A DNA stretch of 64,000 bases, taken from the NCBI RefSeq assembly GCF_000739635.1, contig NZ_BATQ01000171.1, positions 79,528 through 143,527 of the forward strand. The letters are read 5' to 3'. Positions 26,364-36,700 of this stretch are shown one piece after another (position 1 is the stretch's first letter; each line of letters begins with the position of its first letter). The stretch is from Verrucomicrobium sp. BvORR034. GTDB lineage: Bacteria > Verrucomicrobiota > Verrucomicrobiia > Verrucomicrobiales > Verrucomicrobiaceae. Both the position numbers and the translations under genes were made by a program. The notes beneath the pieces are model-generated. The model was not told the DNA's origin. It was given only the letters and a program-made list of their open reading frames with translations, and did not search any database.

Positions 26364-27593
26364 ATGTTCCCACGCTGTTCCCGACCGGTCACCTCCCTGC
26401 TGACATCCCTTTTGCTGCCTGTCTCCGCCCTGTTTGCGGTGCAGGCGATGCCAGCGCAGGAGACCGGAGCTGTTCCTGAGGTCAGCGGCAAGGTGTACGA
26501 CTGCAAGCCTGGGCCTTGGGGTGAGCTCAAGTATTACTACATCTACCTGGAGGCTCCCGTCCATTTCACCGCCAAGTTCCCGATGCCCAACTCGGTCACC
26601 AAATGGTGCTTTGAGGGTCTGACCGAACCTGACCTGCGGGCGATTTTCACCCGCGCCGGCCTGCCTCATGCCCTTCAACAGTACTTGCTGGACCCCAAGC
26701 GGACCGTGGTGGAAAACGGTGTTCTCACAGTATTCCCCCCGCTTCCTGATCTAGAGGCGATGAGCGCCGGGCAGCGGCAGGTGATTTATGAGGAACTGGC
26801 CAAGTCCGACCTGAACGAGTATCACAAAAATCCGGTACTCATCACGGGCAACAGTGTGACCGAATGGCTCCAAGGCACCAAATTGAGCCCGGAACTGCTG
26901 GAGGTCATCCCCAAGTTCACCTACCGCCGGGGCAACATCCTGGCCTTCAGTGACTTGTCTGCCGTCCTCAATTACGCAAAAAGCGACAAGGAGGCCCAGG
27001 ACTTTTTCAAAACCGTCACCCGGACCCGCACGATGATCCTGCGCCTGTCAGTGGACGCGAACACGGACATCCGGCAACTGGCCGCCTACTGGACCGGGCG
27101 CAATCGCTACAAGGACATCGAGCCCATCCTCCAGTCCGCCAAGGAGACGGAGAGCGTGGCCCTCATCGACATCATCCACCTGCTGCCCTCCATGGCACGG
27201 CGTTATCTATATACCTATCCACCGATGGAACTGGCCATCATGGGAAGGATGCCGGACTGCCACTGGACCTCTCTGAACTTCTTCAATCACTATGCCCGCC
27301 AGTACTTCCTCGACACCCGGTTGGCAGCTGACCATGTGCTGAACAGCTACGACCGCGTGGCCACCCCCTATGAGTTCGGGGACGTGCTCATGTTTCTGGA
27401 TGCCCACGGGCAGGCCATCCACTCCTGCGTGTACATCGCGGATGACATCGTCTTCACCAAAAACGGTGAAAACCTCGTGTCCCCCTGGCTTCTCATGAAG
27501 CTGGATGACGTCAAAAGCATCTACTTCCCTGTCAACGAGGGCTCCGTCCAAGGATTCCGCATGAAAGCACCCGCTGGCGAAAGCGCCAAGTAG
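26364..27593 (+). CDS. Secreted protein, possibly NlpC/P60-like
   Basis: 409 residues from the ATG at 26364. Signal peptide (VTSLLTSLLLPVSALFAVQA). The C-terminal 120 residues resemble an NlpC/P60-fold peptidase: candidate nucleophile Cys299 in PDCHWTSLNFF and His353 in AIHSCVYIADD, with GDVLMFLD in between, the usual strand before the catalytic His. The N-terminal 280 residues are not recognised. Divergent from the secretin gene with about 145 bases between starts. If active, it would trim peptidoglycan outside the membrane; this is inference. Confidence 0.6.
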   Translation: MFPRCSRPVTSLLTSLLLPVSALFAVQAMPAQETGAVPEVSGKVYDCKPGPWGELKYYYIYLEAPVHFTAKFPMPNSVTKWCFEGLTEPDLRAIFTRAGLPHALQQYLLDPKRTVVENGVLTVFPPLPDLEAMSAGQRQVIYEELAKSDLNEYHKNPVLITGNSVTEWLQGTKLSPELLEVIPKFTYRRGNILAFSDLSAVLNYAKSDKEAQDFFKTVTRTRTMILRLSVDANTDIRQLAAYWTGRNRYKDIEPILQSAKETESVALIDIIHLLPSMARRYLYTYPPMELAIMGRMPDCHWTSLNFFNHYARQYFLDTRLAADHVLNSYDRVATPYEFGDVLMFLDAHGQAIHSCVYIADDIVFTKNGENLVSPWLLMKLDDVKSIYFPVNEGSVQGFRMKAPAGESAK

Positions 27594-27598
27594 CTTGC

Positions 27599-29431
27599 TC
27601 AAGGAGCTGGGAGAAGAGCGTCGCCTTGCTGGGCGGCATGCTCTCCTGCCATGGGCCGCACCCGCCGGGTATGGGCATCGTAGCCGTAGGCCTTAATTTG
27701 CTGTGAGCCCTCCCGCGAGCGCAGCGGGAGCTGGATGACCACCTCCCACGCGAGGTAGTGCTCCGGAAACATCCTGCGCAAAAGCATGCGCTGATGAAAG
27801 TCCTCCGGCAGCACCGGGGCGGTCAGCGCGATGAATTGCTCCTCCCCGCCAGGGGCTACGGCGCTGATCAGGATCAGATCTGCCAGATTTACCCGGTCCT
27901 TCGTGAGACCGCAGGTGCCGCGAGCCAACCAACGCCCACCGCCAAGAGGGCTCAAGGAGCTGAAACTGGCGAATTTATCCGGAATGAGACTTCCCTGCCG
28001 CCACCGGCTGACGCGCACGTCCTCCGCGAATTTCACTCCCTTGAGCCGCTCCTGGGATCGCAAAAACTCCAACCAGCCAGCCAGTTGATGCTTCTTTGAA
28101 TCCCACTGGACGAAGGGGTTGATGGGCAGCACTCGGACAAAATCTGTGGCGGCGGCTTCCGACACCATCCGCTGGTGGAAAAGCAAGAAGGAGTGATAAC
28201 CCGCGGACCAGCCGGAGAAATGCCCCATCAACAATCCCGCGACGGCAAACCCCAGCACTCCCTCCGGCAGCCGGATCAAGCCGCGCAGATCAGGATGGAA
28301 ACAAAACGCTGCCACCAGAAAGACCACGCCAAGCACCATGAAGAGCATGAAGGTGGCGTAACGCGGAGCCAGGGCAGTCTCGAAAAGCGATCCCATCCGG
28401 AGGTAACAGATCAAGGCCGCATTCCCACCCGCCCACGCCACGCAGATCAACCAGGGCAGCGCCGCCCGCCAGGCACCGCGCTGGCGAGCCTTCCACGCCA
28501 GCAGGAACGCGAGTGCCAAAACGATGGCAAGCAACACGCCTCCAGCGATCATGCTGACCTGAAAAGCCTCCACCACCGACCCCTGCCCCAAGGTGTGCCC
28601 CAGCAAAACCAGGACATACTGAAAGGCCATGACGGGCCGCGCCATGGCTTCATTCTCACCCGTACCCTTCACCACTTCCTCATTGACCCCAGGCAAAGCA
28701 AAATGAGCCAGCCAGGTGGCCAGCATGATCGTCACCGTCCAGATGGCCAGCACGGCCGCCTTCTCGCGAGAGGTCATTTCTGCCGGCAAGGCCACTCCCA
28801 CCATGGGTAGCAGCAGGAAGCCCACGAGAAAACCCGACCCAAATGAGTTGGTCGCCACCACACTCAAACCCAAAGCCGCCACCCACCTCCAGGTCCGCCA
28901 GCTCTCTGCCGGGCGAAGCAACGCCAAACCTGCCATAAGGCAGGCCCCGGGGATGAAGTTCTGGAAGACAAAATCCCAGATCCACGTGTGCCCATGAGCC
29001 CCCGTAAAGATGCTGAGGTTAGCCAGCAACATCAGCACGGGACCGCGTGCCCCCGCACCCTTCCACATCGGCCGGGCCAGCAGCAGCACTGATAGAGAAA
29101 TGAGGAGCGAGAACCCCCAGCTCAAAAGCGGCAGGACGGACACATCGCCCTTCAGCCCATGGAGCGCCGCGAAATAGAGCAACTTGCCCACCGTCGCGGG
29201 ATGCCCGTTGTGAGGGCGGAAGATTTCCTGCCACGCCGCACGGCCTTCCAACCAGTCCTGGTATTGCTCCACGAACGCCCAGGAATCGTGATAGGGCAAA
29301 CGCGAGGCGTGCGCGGCACACCAGTACAAAACAACCAGCGCAGGAGCCCAGGCTATCAGCCAGAGAAACACGTGCCAAAGCTTGGTCGAAAGGGAGCCGG
29401 GGAGTCGTGATGGAACGGTCACAATTCCCAA
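27599..29431 (-). CDS. Polytopic membrane protein, GT-C-like
   Basis: 610 residues with about ten membrane helices between residues 15 and 400 and a soluble C-terminal domain of about 170 residues. The first outer loop contains YHDSWAFVEQYQDWL and FRPHNGHPATVGKLL, an acidic/His loop as in GT-C glycosyltransferases. No ATG start fits: TTG at 29431 or GTG at 29422 must be used. Convergent with the secreted protein gene, only five bases between stops. Located beside sugar-epimerase genes, so a role in surface glycan assembly is plausible but unproven. Confidence 0.65.
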   Translation of the reverse strand: MGIVTVPSRLPGSLSTKLWHVFLWLIAWAPALVVLYWCAAHASRLPYHDSWAFVEQYQDWLEGRAAWQEIFRPHNGHPATVGKLLYFAALHGLKGDVSVLPLLSWGFSLLISLSVLLLARPMWKGAGARGPVLMLLANLSIFTGAHGHTWIWDFVFQNFIPGACLMAGLALLRPAESWRTWRWVAALGLSVVATNSFGSGFLVGFLLLPMVGVALPAEMTSREKAAVLAIWTVTIMLATWLAHFALPGVNEEVVKGTGENEAMARPVMAFQYVLVLLGHTLGQGSVVEAFQVSMIAGGVLLAIVLALAFLLAWKARQRGAWRAALPWLICVAWAGGNAALICYLRMGSLFETALAPRYATFMLFMVLGVVFLVAAFCFHPDLRGLIRLPEGVLGFAVAGLLMGHFSGWSAGYHSFLLFHQRMVSEAAATDFVRVLPINPFVQWDSKKHQLAGWLEFLRSQERLKGVKFAEDVRVSRWRQGSLIPDKFASFSSLSPLGGGRWLARGTCGLTKDRVNLADLILISAVAPGGEEQFIALTAPVLPEDFHQRMLLRRMFPEHYLAWEVVIQLPLRSREGSQQIKAYGYDAHTRRVRPMAGEHAAQQGDALLPAP

Positions 29432-29548
29432 AATCGCATCTGAATGACTTGTGCAACGATGAAAAAACTATTCTGCTCAGGTTGACTGCCAGAGGGGATC
29501 GGCGGAGAGGCACCGTCTTTCTCCCTTTTATCTTTTTTCCTTACCGTC

Positions 29549-30622
29549 ATGCGTATTCTCGTCACTGGAGCCTGTGGGTTTGTTGGCAGCCGCATTCTGC
29601 GCCAGTTGCGCGCCATGTCTGAGGATTGGACTCTGGTCGGACTGGACAATCTCTGCCGGGCGGGCAGTGAACAAAACCGCGCCGTTCTGAAAGAAATCGG
29701 GGTGAAGTTCTTCCACGGAGACGTGCGATCAGCGAGCGACTTTGAATCGCTGCCTCCCGTGGACTGGGTCATTGATGCGGCGGCGAACCCCAGCGTGCTG
29801 GCTGGCGTGGACGGCAAGTCCAGCAGCCGTCAAGTGATCGAGCATAACCTCCTGGGCACCGTAAACATGCTGGAGTACTGCCGCCGTCATGGCGCAGGCT
29901 TCATCCTGCTCAGCACCAGCCGGGTGTATGGGATCGAACCCCTCTGCCAGATTCCTTTGAAACAACAGGGCGATCGTTTCGTGGTGGATGAAGCTCAAAC
30001 GCTCGCGCAGGGACTGTCCGCCCGTGGGGTGGATGAGAGTTTCTCCACCACCCCTCCGGTATCTCTCTATGGAGTGAGCAAGAAGATGTCTGAAGACTTG
30101 GCTTTGGAATACGGCTGCACCTTCAAGCTGCCAGTGTACATCAACCGCTGCGGTGTCATGGCCGGAGCCGGGCAGTTTGGCCGCGCTGATCAGGGCATCG
30201 TCGCCTTCTGGATCCACTCCTGGCGAGAGCGGCGCTCTCTGCGTTATCTCGGGTTCGGCGGCAACGGCTGGCAGGTGCGGGATGCGCTACATCCGGATGA
30301 TCTCGCCCGGCTTCTGTTCAAGCAGGTGCAGGCGAGTGACGCCAAAGACAAACCGCGTCTCGTCAATGTCGCCGGCGGGGCGGAGAGCTCCTTTTCCCTG
30401 GCGGAGCTCAGCGCCTGGTGCGCCACCCGCTATGGTCGGGAGGTGCCGGTGGTGAAGGATGGCAGCGAACGGCCGTTCGACATCGCGTGGCTTTTGCTCG
30501 ACGACGCAAAGGCCCGCCAGGTCTGGGACTGGCAGCCGGAGATCACAAGAGACCAGTTGTTTGAAGAGGTCGCCGCCTTTGCTGATGCCCAGCCATCCTG
30601 GATGGCGGTGTCGGCAGGCTGA
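29549..30622 (+). CDS. NAD-dependent sugar epimerase/dehydratase, RfbE-like
   Basis: 357-residue extended short-chain dehydrogenase. NAD motif GACGFVGSR (7-15), catalytic STSRVYG and Tyr174-x-x-x-Lys178 in LYGVSKK. The segment GFGGNGWQVRDALHPDDLA resembles CDP-paratose/tyvelose 2-epimerase (RfbE). Converts nucleotide-linked deoxy sugars for surface glycans. Faces a related epimerase gene on the other strand. Substrate not certain. Confidence 0.82.
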   Translation: MRILVTGACGFVGSRILRQLRAMSEDWTLVGLDNLCRAGSEQNRAVLKEIGVKFFHGDVRSASDFESLPPVDWVIDAAANPSVLAGVDGKSSSRQVIEHNLLGTVNMLEYCRRHGAGFILLSTSRVYGIEPLCQIPLKQQGDRFVVDEAQTLAQGLSARGVDESFSTTPPVSLYGVSKKMSEDLALEYGCTFKLPVYINRCGVMAGAGQFGRADQGIVAFWIHSWRERRSLRYLGFGGNGWQVRDALHPDDLARLLFKQVQASDAKDKPRLVNVAGGAESSFSLAELSAWCATRYGREVPVVKDGSERPFDIAWLLLDDAKARQVWDWQPEITRDQLFEEVAAFADAQPSWMAVSAG

Positions 30623-30690
30623 GTTGAGCAGGAAGCGTCAAACTCAGGGAGAGAGAACCCCTGGGCCGCTTGAAGCGCCCCCAACTCAGG

Positions 30691-30728
30691 TCTTTCGTCT
30701 TCTGTCTTCAAGTCTTCTGTCTCCCCCG
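30691..30728 (-). repeat. Stop-adjacent repeat, copy 2 (partner at 14471-14506)
   Basis: Plus-strand TCTGTCTTCAAGTCTTCTGT then CTCCCC, with about 85 percent identity to copy 1. On the minus strand it lies about 10 bases behind the stop codon of the epimerase gene. Confidence 0.6.
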
Positions 30729-30738
30729 CGCAGCGGGC

Positions 30739-31797
30739 TCACAGCGACGCTATACAGGCAGCGTGGATCTCCTCCAGCGTGCGCCGCAAGTCGTACTTGT
30801 AGTGCCACTCCGGATAGTGCTGCTGGAACTTGCTGACATCGCTGACGTACCAGATGTGGTCGCCGATGCGGTTGTCCTCTTTGTAGCTCCAGTCCAGCTT
30901 CTTGCCGCTGATCTCTTCGCAAAGCTTGATGGCCTCCAGCATGGAGCAATTGGAGTGGCGGGAGCCGCCAATGTTGTACACCTCACCACTGCGGGGCGCT
31001 TTCAGGAAGTGCCAGAAGGCATCCACCAGATCATGGCTGTGGATGTTGTCCCGCACCTGCTTGCCCTTATAGCCAAAGATCGAATAGGGCTTGCCGGTCA
31101 CTGTGCACTTCATGAGATAGGCCAGGAAACCGTGCAACTCCGCCCCGGCATGGGCAGGGCCGGTCAGACAGCCTCCGCGAAAGACACCGGTCTTCATGCC
31201 GAAATAGCGGCCGTACTCCTGCACCATCACATCCGCAGCCACCTTGCTGGCACCGAAGATGGAATGCTTGCTGTCATCGATGCTCATGCTTTCATCGATA
31301 CCCTTGGTGAAATACGGATGATCTTCCGCGATCTCCCACCGCGTCTCGGTTTCCACGAGTGGCAGGCGGTTCGGGGTGTCGCCATACACTTTGTTGGTGC
31401 TGGTGAAGATGAAAACCGCATCCGGACAGTGCAATCGCGTGGCCTCCAGAAGATGCATGGTGCCTACTGCATTCACGCCGAAATCGGTCAGCGGTTCGCG
31501 CGCGGCCCAATCATGCGAAGGCTGGGCCGCCGTATGAATCACTGCCCCGGTGGCAAAACCGTATTTCTTGAACACCCGTGTCACTTCACCCCAGTCGCGA
31601 ATGTCCACGGACTCATGCCGGTAAAGGGGAAGGGACTCCAGCGTGTCACGTGACTTGGAGGTGGAGGCCTCGGCACCAAAGAAATAGCTGCGCATGTCAT
31701 TGTCGATCCCGATGACAGCAGTCCCTTCAGCATGAAGCCGCTTGCACGTCTCCGAGCCGATCAATCCACACGATCCAGTGACAATAGCCAATTTCAT
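30739..31797 (-). CDS. NAD-dependent epimerase family protein with Tyr-to-Phe change
   Basis: 352 residues, extended SDR fold: NAD motif GSCGLIGSE (8-16), TSTNKVYGD with the catalytic Thr/Ser, and [11 protein letters not shown] where the family's YxxxK should be. Residue 181 is Phe, Lys185 is kept. The end of the protein ([20 protein letters not shown]) matches CDP-paratose 2-epimerase-like enzymes. Loss of the general-base Tyr suggests altered chemistry; from memory, this variant is shared by a whole subgroup. Distant paralogue of the 29549 product. Confidence 0.8.
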   Translation of the reverse strand: MKLAIVTGSCGLIGSETCKRLHAEGTAVIGIDNDMRSYFFGAEASTSKSRDTLESLPLYRHESVDIRDWGEVTRVFKKYGFATGAVIHTAAQPSHDWAAREPLTDFGVNAVGTMHLLEATRLHCPDAVFIFTSTNKVYGDTPNRLPLVETETRWEIAEDHPYFTKGIDESMSIDDSKHSIFGASKVAADVMVQEYGRYFGMKTGVFRGGCLTGPAHAGAELHGFLAYLMKCTVTGKPYSIFGYKGKQVRDNIHSHDLVDAFWHFLKAPRSGEVYNIGGSRHSNCSMLEAIKLCEEISGKKLDWSYKEDNRIGDHIWYVSDVSKFQQHYPEWHYKYDLRRTLEEIHAACIASL

Positions 31798-31906
31798 GAG
31801 TCCGCCATGCTACGGTTTTCCGTTGATGCCGCAAAGATTTTCTCTAATCTCGGCGCGCGCCCGGAGAGTCTCACCCTGAGCCCGTTGTCGCCAGAGCAAT
31901 TCCGCC

Positions 31907-32692
31907 ATGAATGCGTTAAATCCGGTCAAGTTGTTGAGCATCGTCATCCCCGCACGCGATGAGGTGGGAAGCGTGCCCTACACGGTGCGGCACCTGTATG
32001 AAAAACTGACGGCTAACGGCATCGGACATGAGATCGTGGTGGTGAATGATGGGAGCACGGATGGGACTTGGAACCTGCTTCAGGAATTGAAATCAGAGAT
32101 CCCCACCCTGGCACCCGTGAATAACGAAGGTCCCAATGGTTTTGGCCGGGCCATTATTTGCGGATTAAACGCCATGCGTGGCGATGCCGTGGTGATCATG
32201 ATGGCGGATGAGTCCGACAGCCCCGACCACGTGGTGGGCTACTACAACCTGCTCAACCAGGGCTACGAGTGCGTGTTTGGCAGCCGGTTCGTGCGCGGCG
32301 GTGAAGTTCAGGACTACCCGCCGCACAAACTCGTACTCAACCGACTGGTCAACTGGTGGATCAAGCTGGTCTTCAATATCGGCCTCAATGACACGACCAA
32401 CGCCTTCAAGGCCTACCGTCGGGAGGTCATCGAAGGCTGCCGCCCCTTCATCGCACCGCATTTCAACCTGACCGTGGAGATCCCCCTCAAGGCCATCGTG
32501 CGGGGATACACGTGGGCTACGATGCCGATTTCATGGAAGAACCGCCGGGCGGGCGTGGCCAAGCTGAAGCTGAAGGAGATGGGGAGCCGCTACCTTTTCA
32601 TCATTTTGTACGTCTGGCTGGAGAAGTACTTCAGCCGCGGGGACTACCGCCGCCAGATTCAAACGATAGAGAAAGAAATGATCGCAGGGTGA
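31907..32692 (+). CDS. Glycosyltransferase family 2, DPM1-like
   Basis: 261 residues. GT2 motifs LSIVIPARDEVGSV, VVVNDGSTDGT (D-x-D equivalent) and MMADESDSPDHV are those of dolichyl/polyprenyl-phosphate mannose synthase-like enzymes, which load a sugar onto polyprenyl phosphate. No C-terminal membrane helices. Divergent from the epimerase gene at 30739, separated by about 110 bases. Together with the epimerases it suggests surface glycan assembly. Confidence 0.85.
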   Translation: MNALNPVKLLSIVIPARDEVGSVPYTVRHLYEKLTANGIGHEIVVVNDGSTDGTWNLLQELKSEIPTLAPVNNEGPNGFGRAIICGLNAMRGDAVVIMMADESDSPDHVVGYYNLLNQGYECVFGSRFVRGGEVQDYPPHKLVLNRLVNWWIKLVFNIGLNDTTNAFKAYRREVIEGCRPFIAPHFNLTVEIPLKAIVRGYTWATMPISWKNRRAGVAKLKLKEMGSRYLFIILYVWLEKYFSRGDYRRQIQTIEKEMIAG

Positions 32693-32724
32693 GAGGCGTT
32701 TGGTCTAGTCTCTTTGCCCAAACC

Positions 32725-33660
32725 ATGAAACGTCTCCTCGCCGGAATCATTGCCCTTTTCTCCGGGCTGGCCTCTCTGAAGGCCGCCCCCACTTTTGAGT
32801 TTCAAGACCACGATCGCGTCATTCTCCTGGGAGGCACCCTCGTTGAGCGGGAGCAGAAGTACGGCTTCCTGGAGTCCGCCCTGACCCTTGCCGCTGGCGA
32901 AAGCAAGCACCTGAGCTTCCGCAACCTGGGCTGGAGCGGGGACACCGTCTTTGGCCATGCCCGGTCCTATTTTGGCCCGCCCAAGGAGGGGCTGGAACGG
33001 CTGAGCCGCCATGTGGAGCAGATCAAACCCACGGTTCTGATCGCCTGCTACGGGGCAGACCTCCCCTTTGAAGGCCTCATCAAGATGCCAGAGTTCATTT
33101 CCGGCTACCGGGAGATGCTGGACCTCGTGCGCGCCAAGAGCCCGAAGGTCCGCGTCATCATCATCGCCCCTCCGCCCCTGGAGAACCTGGGCGCTCCGTT
33201 GCCGGACCTCACCGCCGCCAACAAGAAGATGGAAGCGGTGCGCAATGCGCTGAAGGAGTTCGCAGGTAAACAGGCCGCCACCTTTGTGGACAGCTATGAA
33301 CTCATGGGCGGTGCCAGCAAACAACGCCCTGAGCACCCGCTCACCGACAACGGCATCCATTATGGTGAGGCAGGCTACCGCGCCTGGGCCTCAAAGATCG
33401 TCGAGGGCCTCGGCTTGACCGCCCCCAAGCTGCCCCCGGCGGCCGTGGATCCGCTCCGCCAGACCGTCATCAAGAAGGACCAGCTCTTCTTCAACCGCTG
33501 GCGCCCGGCCAACGAGACCTACCTCTATGGATTCCGGAAACACGAACAAGGGCAGAACGCCGCTGAAATCGAGCGCTTTGACCCCCTGGTGACGGCGGAG
33601 GACGACAAGATCCACGAGCAAAAGGTGGCGGCACTGGAAGCCGCAAAACGACTTCCCTAA
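32725..33660 (+). CDS. SGNH/GDSL-fold exported hydrolase, PVC type
   Basis: 311 residues from the ATG at 32725, 32 bases after the glycosyltransferase gene. Signal peptide (MKRLLAGIIALFSGLASLKA). The block I motif reads GGTLVEREQ (36-44), so the usual nucleophilic Ser is Thr38; GWSGDTV supplies block II-like residues and TDNGIHYGEAGY the Asp/His block V. This variant usually accompanies PVC heme-binding proteins, as it does here. May act on acylated or sulfated sugars; role not known. Confidence 0.75.
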   Translation: MKRLLAGIIALFSGLASLKAAPTFEFQDHDRVILLGGTLVEREQKYGFLESALTLAAGESKHLSFRNLGWSGDTVFGHARSYFGPPKEGLERLSRHVEQIKPTVLIACYGADLPFEGLIKMPEFISGYREMLDLVRAKSPKVRVIIIAPPPLENLGAPLPDLTAANKKMEAVRNALKEFAGKQAATFVDSYELMGGASKQRPEHPLTDNGIHYGEAGYRAWASKIVEGLGLTAPKLPPAAVDPLRQTVIKKDQLFFNRWRPANETYLYGFRKHEQGQNAAEIERFDPLVTAEDDKIHEQKVAALEAAKRLP

Positions 33661-33761
33661 CCCTCTGCTCCGGCAGCGCTCCCTGCGCCCTGCCGGCTGA
33701 CTTCCGCGTCTGCGCCCTCATTTGGGCCCTTACCCTGTACTGACCGTTTTTTGATTCGACT

Positions 33762-36700
33762 ATGAAGTATTCCGCATCGCTCCTGCTGGCCGCCTCCCTG
33801 GTCCAGCTGACTTATGCCTCGCAGCCCAAATCCATGGCTGACCTTCCTGACCCCTCCGTGGAGGCAGAGAAGGCCGCCTTTGTGGTGCCAGAGGGCTACG
33901 AAATCTCCCTCTGGGCAGGTGAACCCCTGGTCCGCAAGCCCGTGCAGATGAACTGGGATGCCCAGGGCCGTCTCTGGGTGGTGAGCAGCGTCACCTACCC
34001 GCAGATCAAGCCCGGCGATGACCCCATCGACCAGATCGTGGTGCTTGAAGACACGGACAAGGACGGCAAAGCGGACAAGAGCACCGTCTTCGCCAGCGAT
34101 CTGCAGATCCCCACCGCCGTGATCCCGGCAGATGGTGGCTGCTATGTGGCCAACTCCACGGAAATTCTCTTTCTCAAGGACACCAATGGGGACCTGAAGG
34201 CCGACGAGCGGCAGGTGGTGCTGAGCGGCTTCGGCACCGAGGACACTCACCACCTCGTCCACACCTTCCGCCATGGTCCAGACGGGCAGATGCACTTTAA
34301 CCAGAGCATCTACATCCACAGCCACATTGAGACCCCATGGGGCCTGCGCCGTCTCATGGGCGGCGGCGTCTGGGAGTTTCGTCCAGAGACCCGGAAACTG
34401 GAAATCATCGCCAAGGGCCTGATCAATCCCTGGGGTTATGAGTTCGACCGCTGGGGCCAGAGCTTTGCCACGGACGGCGCCGGCAGCGAGGGCATCAACT
34501 ACATCTTCCCCGGAGCGGTGTTCGCCACCAGCCCGGGTGCCAAACGCATTGTTAAGGGTCTGAACCCCGGCCAGCCCAAACAGTGCGGTCTGGAGATCAT
34601 CGAAGACTCCCACTTCCCGGATGACTGGCAGGGCACCCTGGTGACCTGCGACTTCCGCGGCAACCGCGTCAATCGCTTCCACCTCACCGAGAGTGGCAGC
34701 AGCTACGTCAGCAAGCAACTCCCCGATGTGCTCGCCAGCACCCATCGCGGCTTCCGCCCCATCGACGTGCGCACCGGTCCGGATGGCGCCCTCTACATCG
34801 CTGACTGGTTCAACCCCATCATCCAGCACGGTGAGGTGGATTTCCGCGATCCCCGTCGCGACCGTGTGAACGGCCGCATCTGGAAACTCACGGCCAAAGA
34901 TCGCAAATTGAGCACCAGCCCGGATTTCGCGAAGGCAGAAACTCCCGCGCTGCTGGAAGAGCTGAAGAGCCCCCGCCGATGGAATCGCCTCTTCGCCAAG
35001 CGCGAACTCCGCACCCGTGAACCCCAGCTGACCCTGGCATCGATCGACGAATGGGCACTGGCGTTGAAGAAGGAAGATCCCAACTACTGGAACAACCTCC
35101 TGGAAGCCGCCTGGGCCCGGGAAACGCTCAACGCCTGCTCCCCTGCCCTCGTTCGTCAGCTCCTCGGCTCCCCGGATCATCGCATCCGCGCTGGTGCCCT
35201 TGGCATCCTGCGCCATCGCCTGACGGAGTTTCCTGATACCGATGCCCTCCTTGCCACCGCCATTGGCGATGACAACGCGCAGGTCCGTCTCTGGGCCGTG
35301 GCCATCGCTCGCGACATGTTCAAGCCCCAGGCCCTGGAAGTGGCGCTTCGGGCTCTGGACAAGCCGGTGGATGAGAGCATTGATTTTCTCCTCGAACTCA
35401 CCGCGCGTGAACAGGCAGACATCTGGCTGCCCGTGTTCGTGAATGGCGGCATCAAGCTCGACGCCAATCCCAAGCATCTCGTGTACGCCCTGAAGGCCAC
35501 CGGTCGTCCGGAGGCCCTGCCTCCGCTGATCAAGGCCCTCGGCAGTGGCAAGCTCGCCGAAGAAGACGCCGCGGCGGTGCTCGCCATGGTGGGTGACGTG
35601 GCCAGCCCTGAGGAGCTCAGCCAGCTCTTCCCCATCTTCAAAAGCGAGTCCGCGAAGACACGCCGCGTGGGCATTCTGGACGCCTTCATCAAGGCCGGAC
35701 AACGCAAAGCCACGCCGGATGCCGCCGCCGCCCTGAAGGATCTCCTCACCGCTCTCATCAGCGGCACTCCTGACGACGCGGACCTCGCAGCGCGTGGCGC
35801 CTTGCTGGCAGGCCTCTGGAAGCAGGAGCCCCTGCGTAGCCGGCTCGAGGAAATCGCAAGCGGCGACAAGACGTCTGCTGCGCTTCGCGACAGTGCCATC
35901 AAAGGCCTGGTGTACCTCGGCGGTGAACCCACGAAAAATTACCTTCAGACACTGGCTTCCGGGGACAAGGCCGTGGGTACTCGCGCCTCTGCCCTCTCTG
36001 GACTTTCCGAGCTTTCCCCGCCCCTCGCGGCGAAGCTCGCCGTTCAGTTCCTTGGCACCGCCAAGTCCGTGGATGAAGCCCGCCCCGTGCTGGAGGCGTT
36101 CTTGAAGAACAAGCATCTCCCGGTGCTGCTCGCCAATGAGCTGAAGGACAAACAGGTGCCCGACTTCGTCGCGGTGGAAGGCATCCGCATGGCCAGCTCA
36201 CGCGGCCTGCAGTCTCTGATTGAGGAATCGCTGCGCAAGGCGGGTGGTGTGAAACAGATGGACCGCCCCCTCACCCCTGAGGAAATGCATGCCCTGGTCA
36301 CCAAGGTGCAGGCCCAAGGCAACGCCGCCCGCGGGGAGGACGTGTACCGCCGCCAGCAACTGCTCTGCATGAGCTGCCACGCCATCGGCGAGAGCGGTGG
36401 CCTCATCGGCCCCAACATGGTGAGCCTTGGCTCCAGCGCCCCGGTGGACTACATCATCGAGTCTCTCCTCGAACCTTCCAAAAAGGTCAAGGAAGGCTAC
36501 CACATGACCATGATCACCACCAAGGCCGGACAGGTGGTCGCGGGAGGCATTGTGCAGGACGGGGATGAGGTGGTGGTGCGTGATGCCGCCAACCAGTTCC
36601 ACAAGGTGGCCAAGGGCGACATCGCCCAGAAGATCATCAGCCCTGTCTCTATGATGCCCCCTGGCCTCACCGCCAGCCTTCGTGAAGACGAGTTTGTGGA

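Noticed and set aside
33657..36116. An open frame of 819 codons on the minus strand
   Set aside because: It lies opposite the heme protein gene, whose domains and CxxCH motif are clear. Long antisense frames are common in GC-rich genes.
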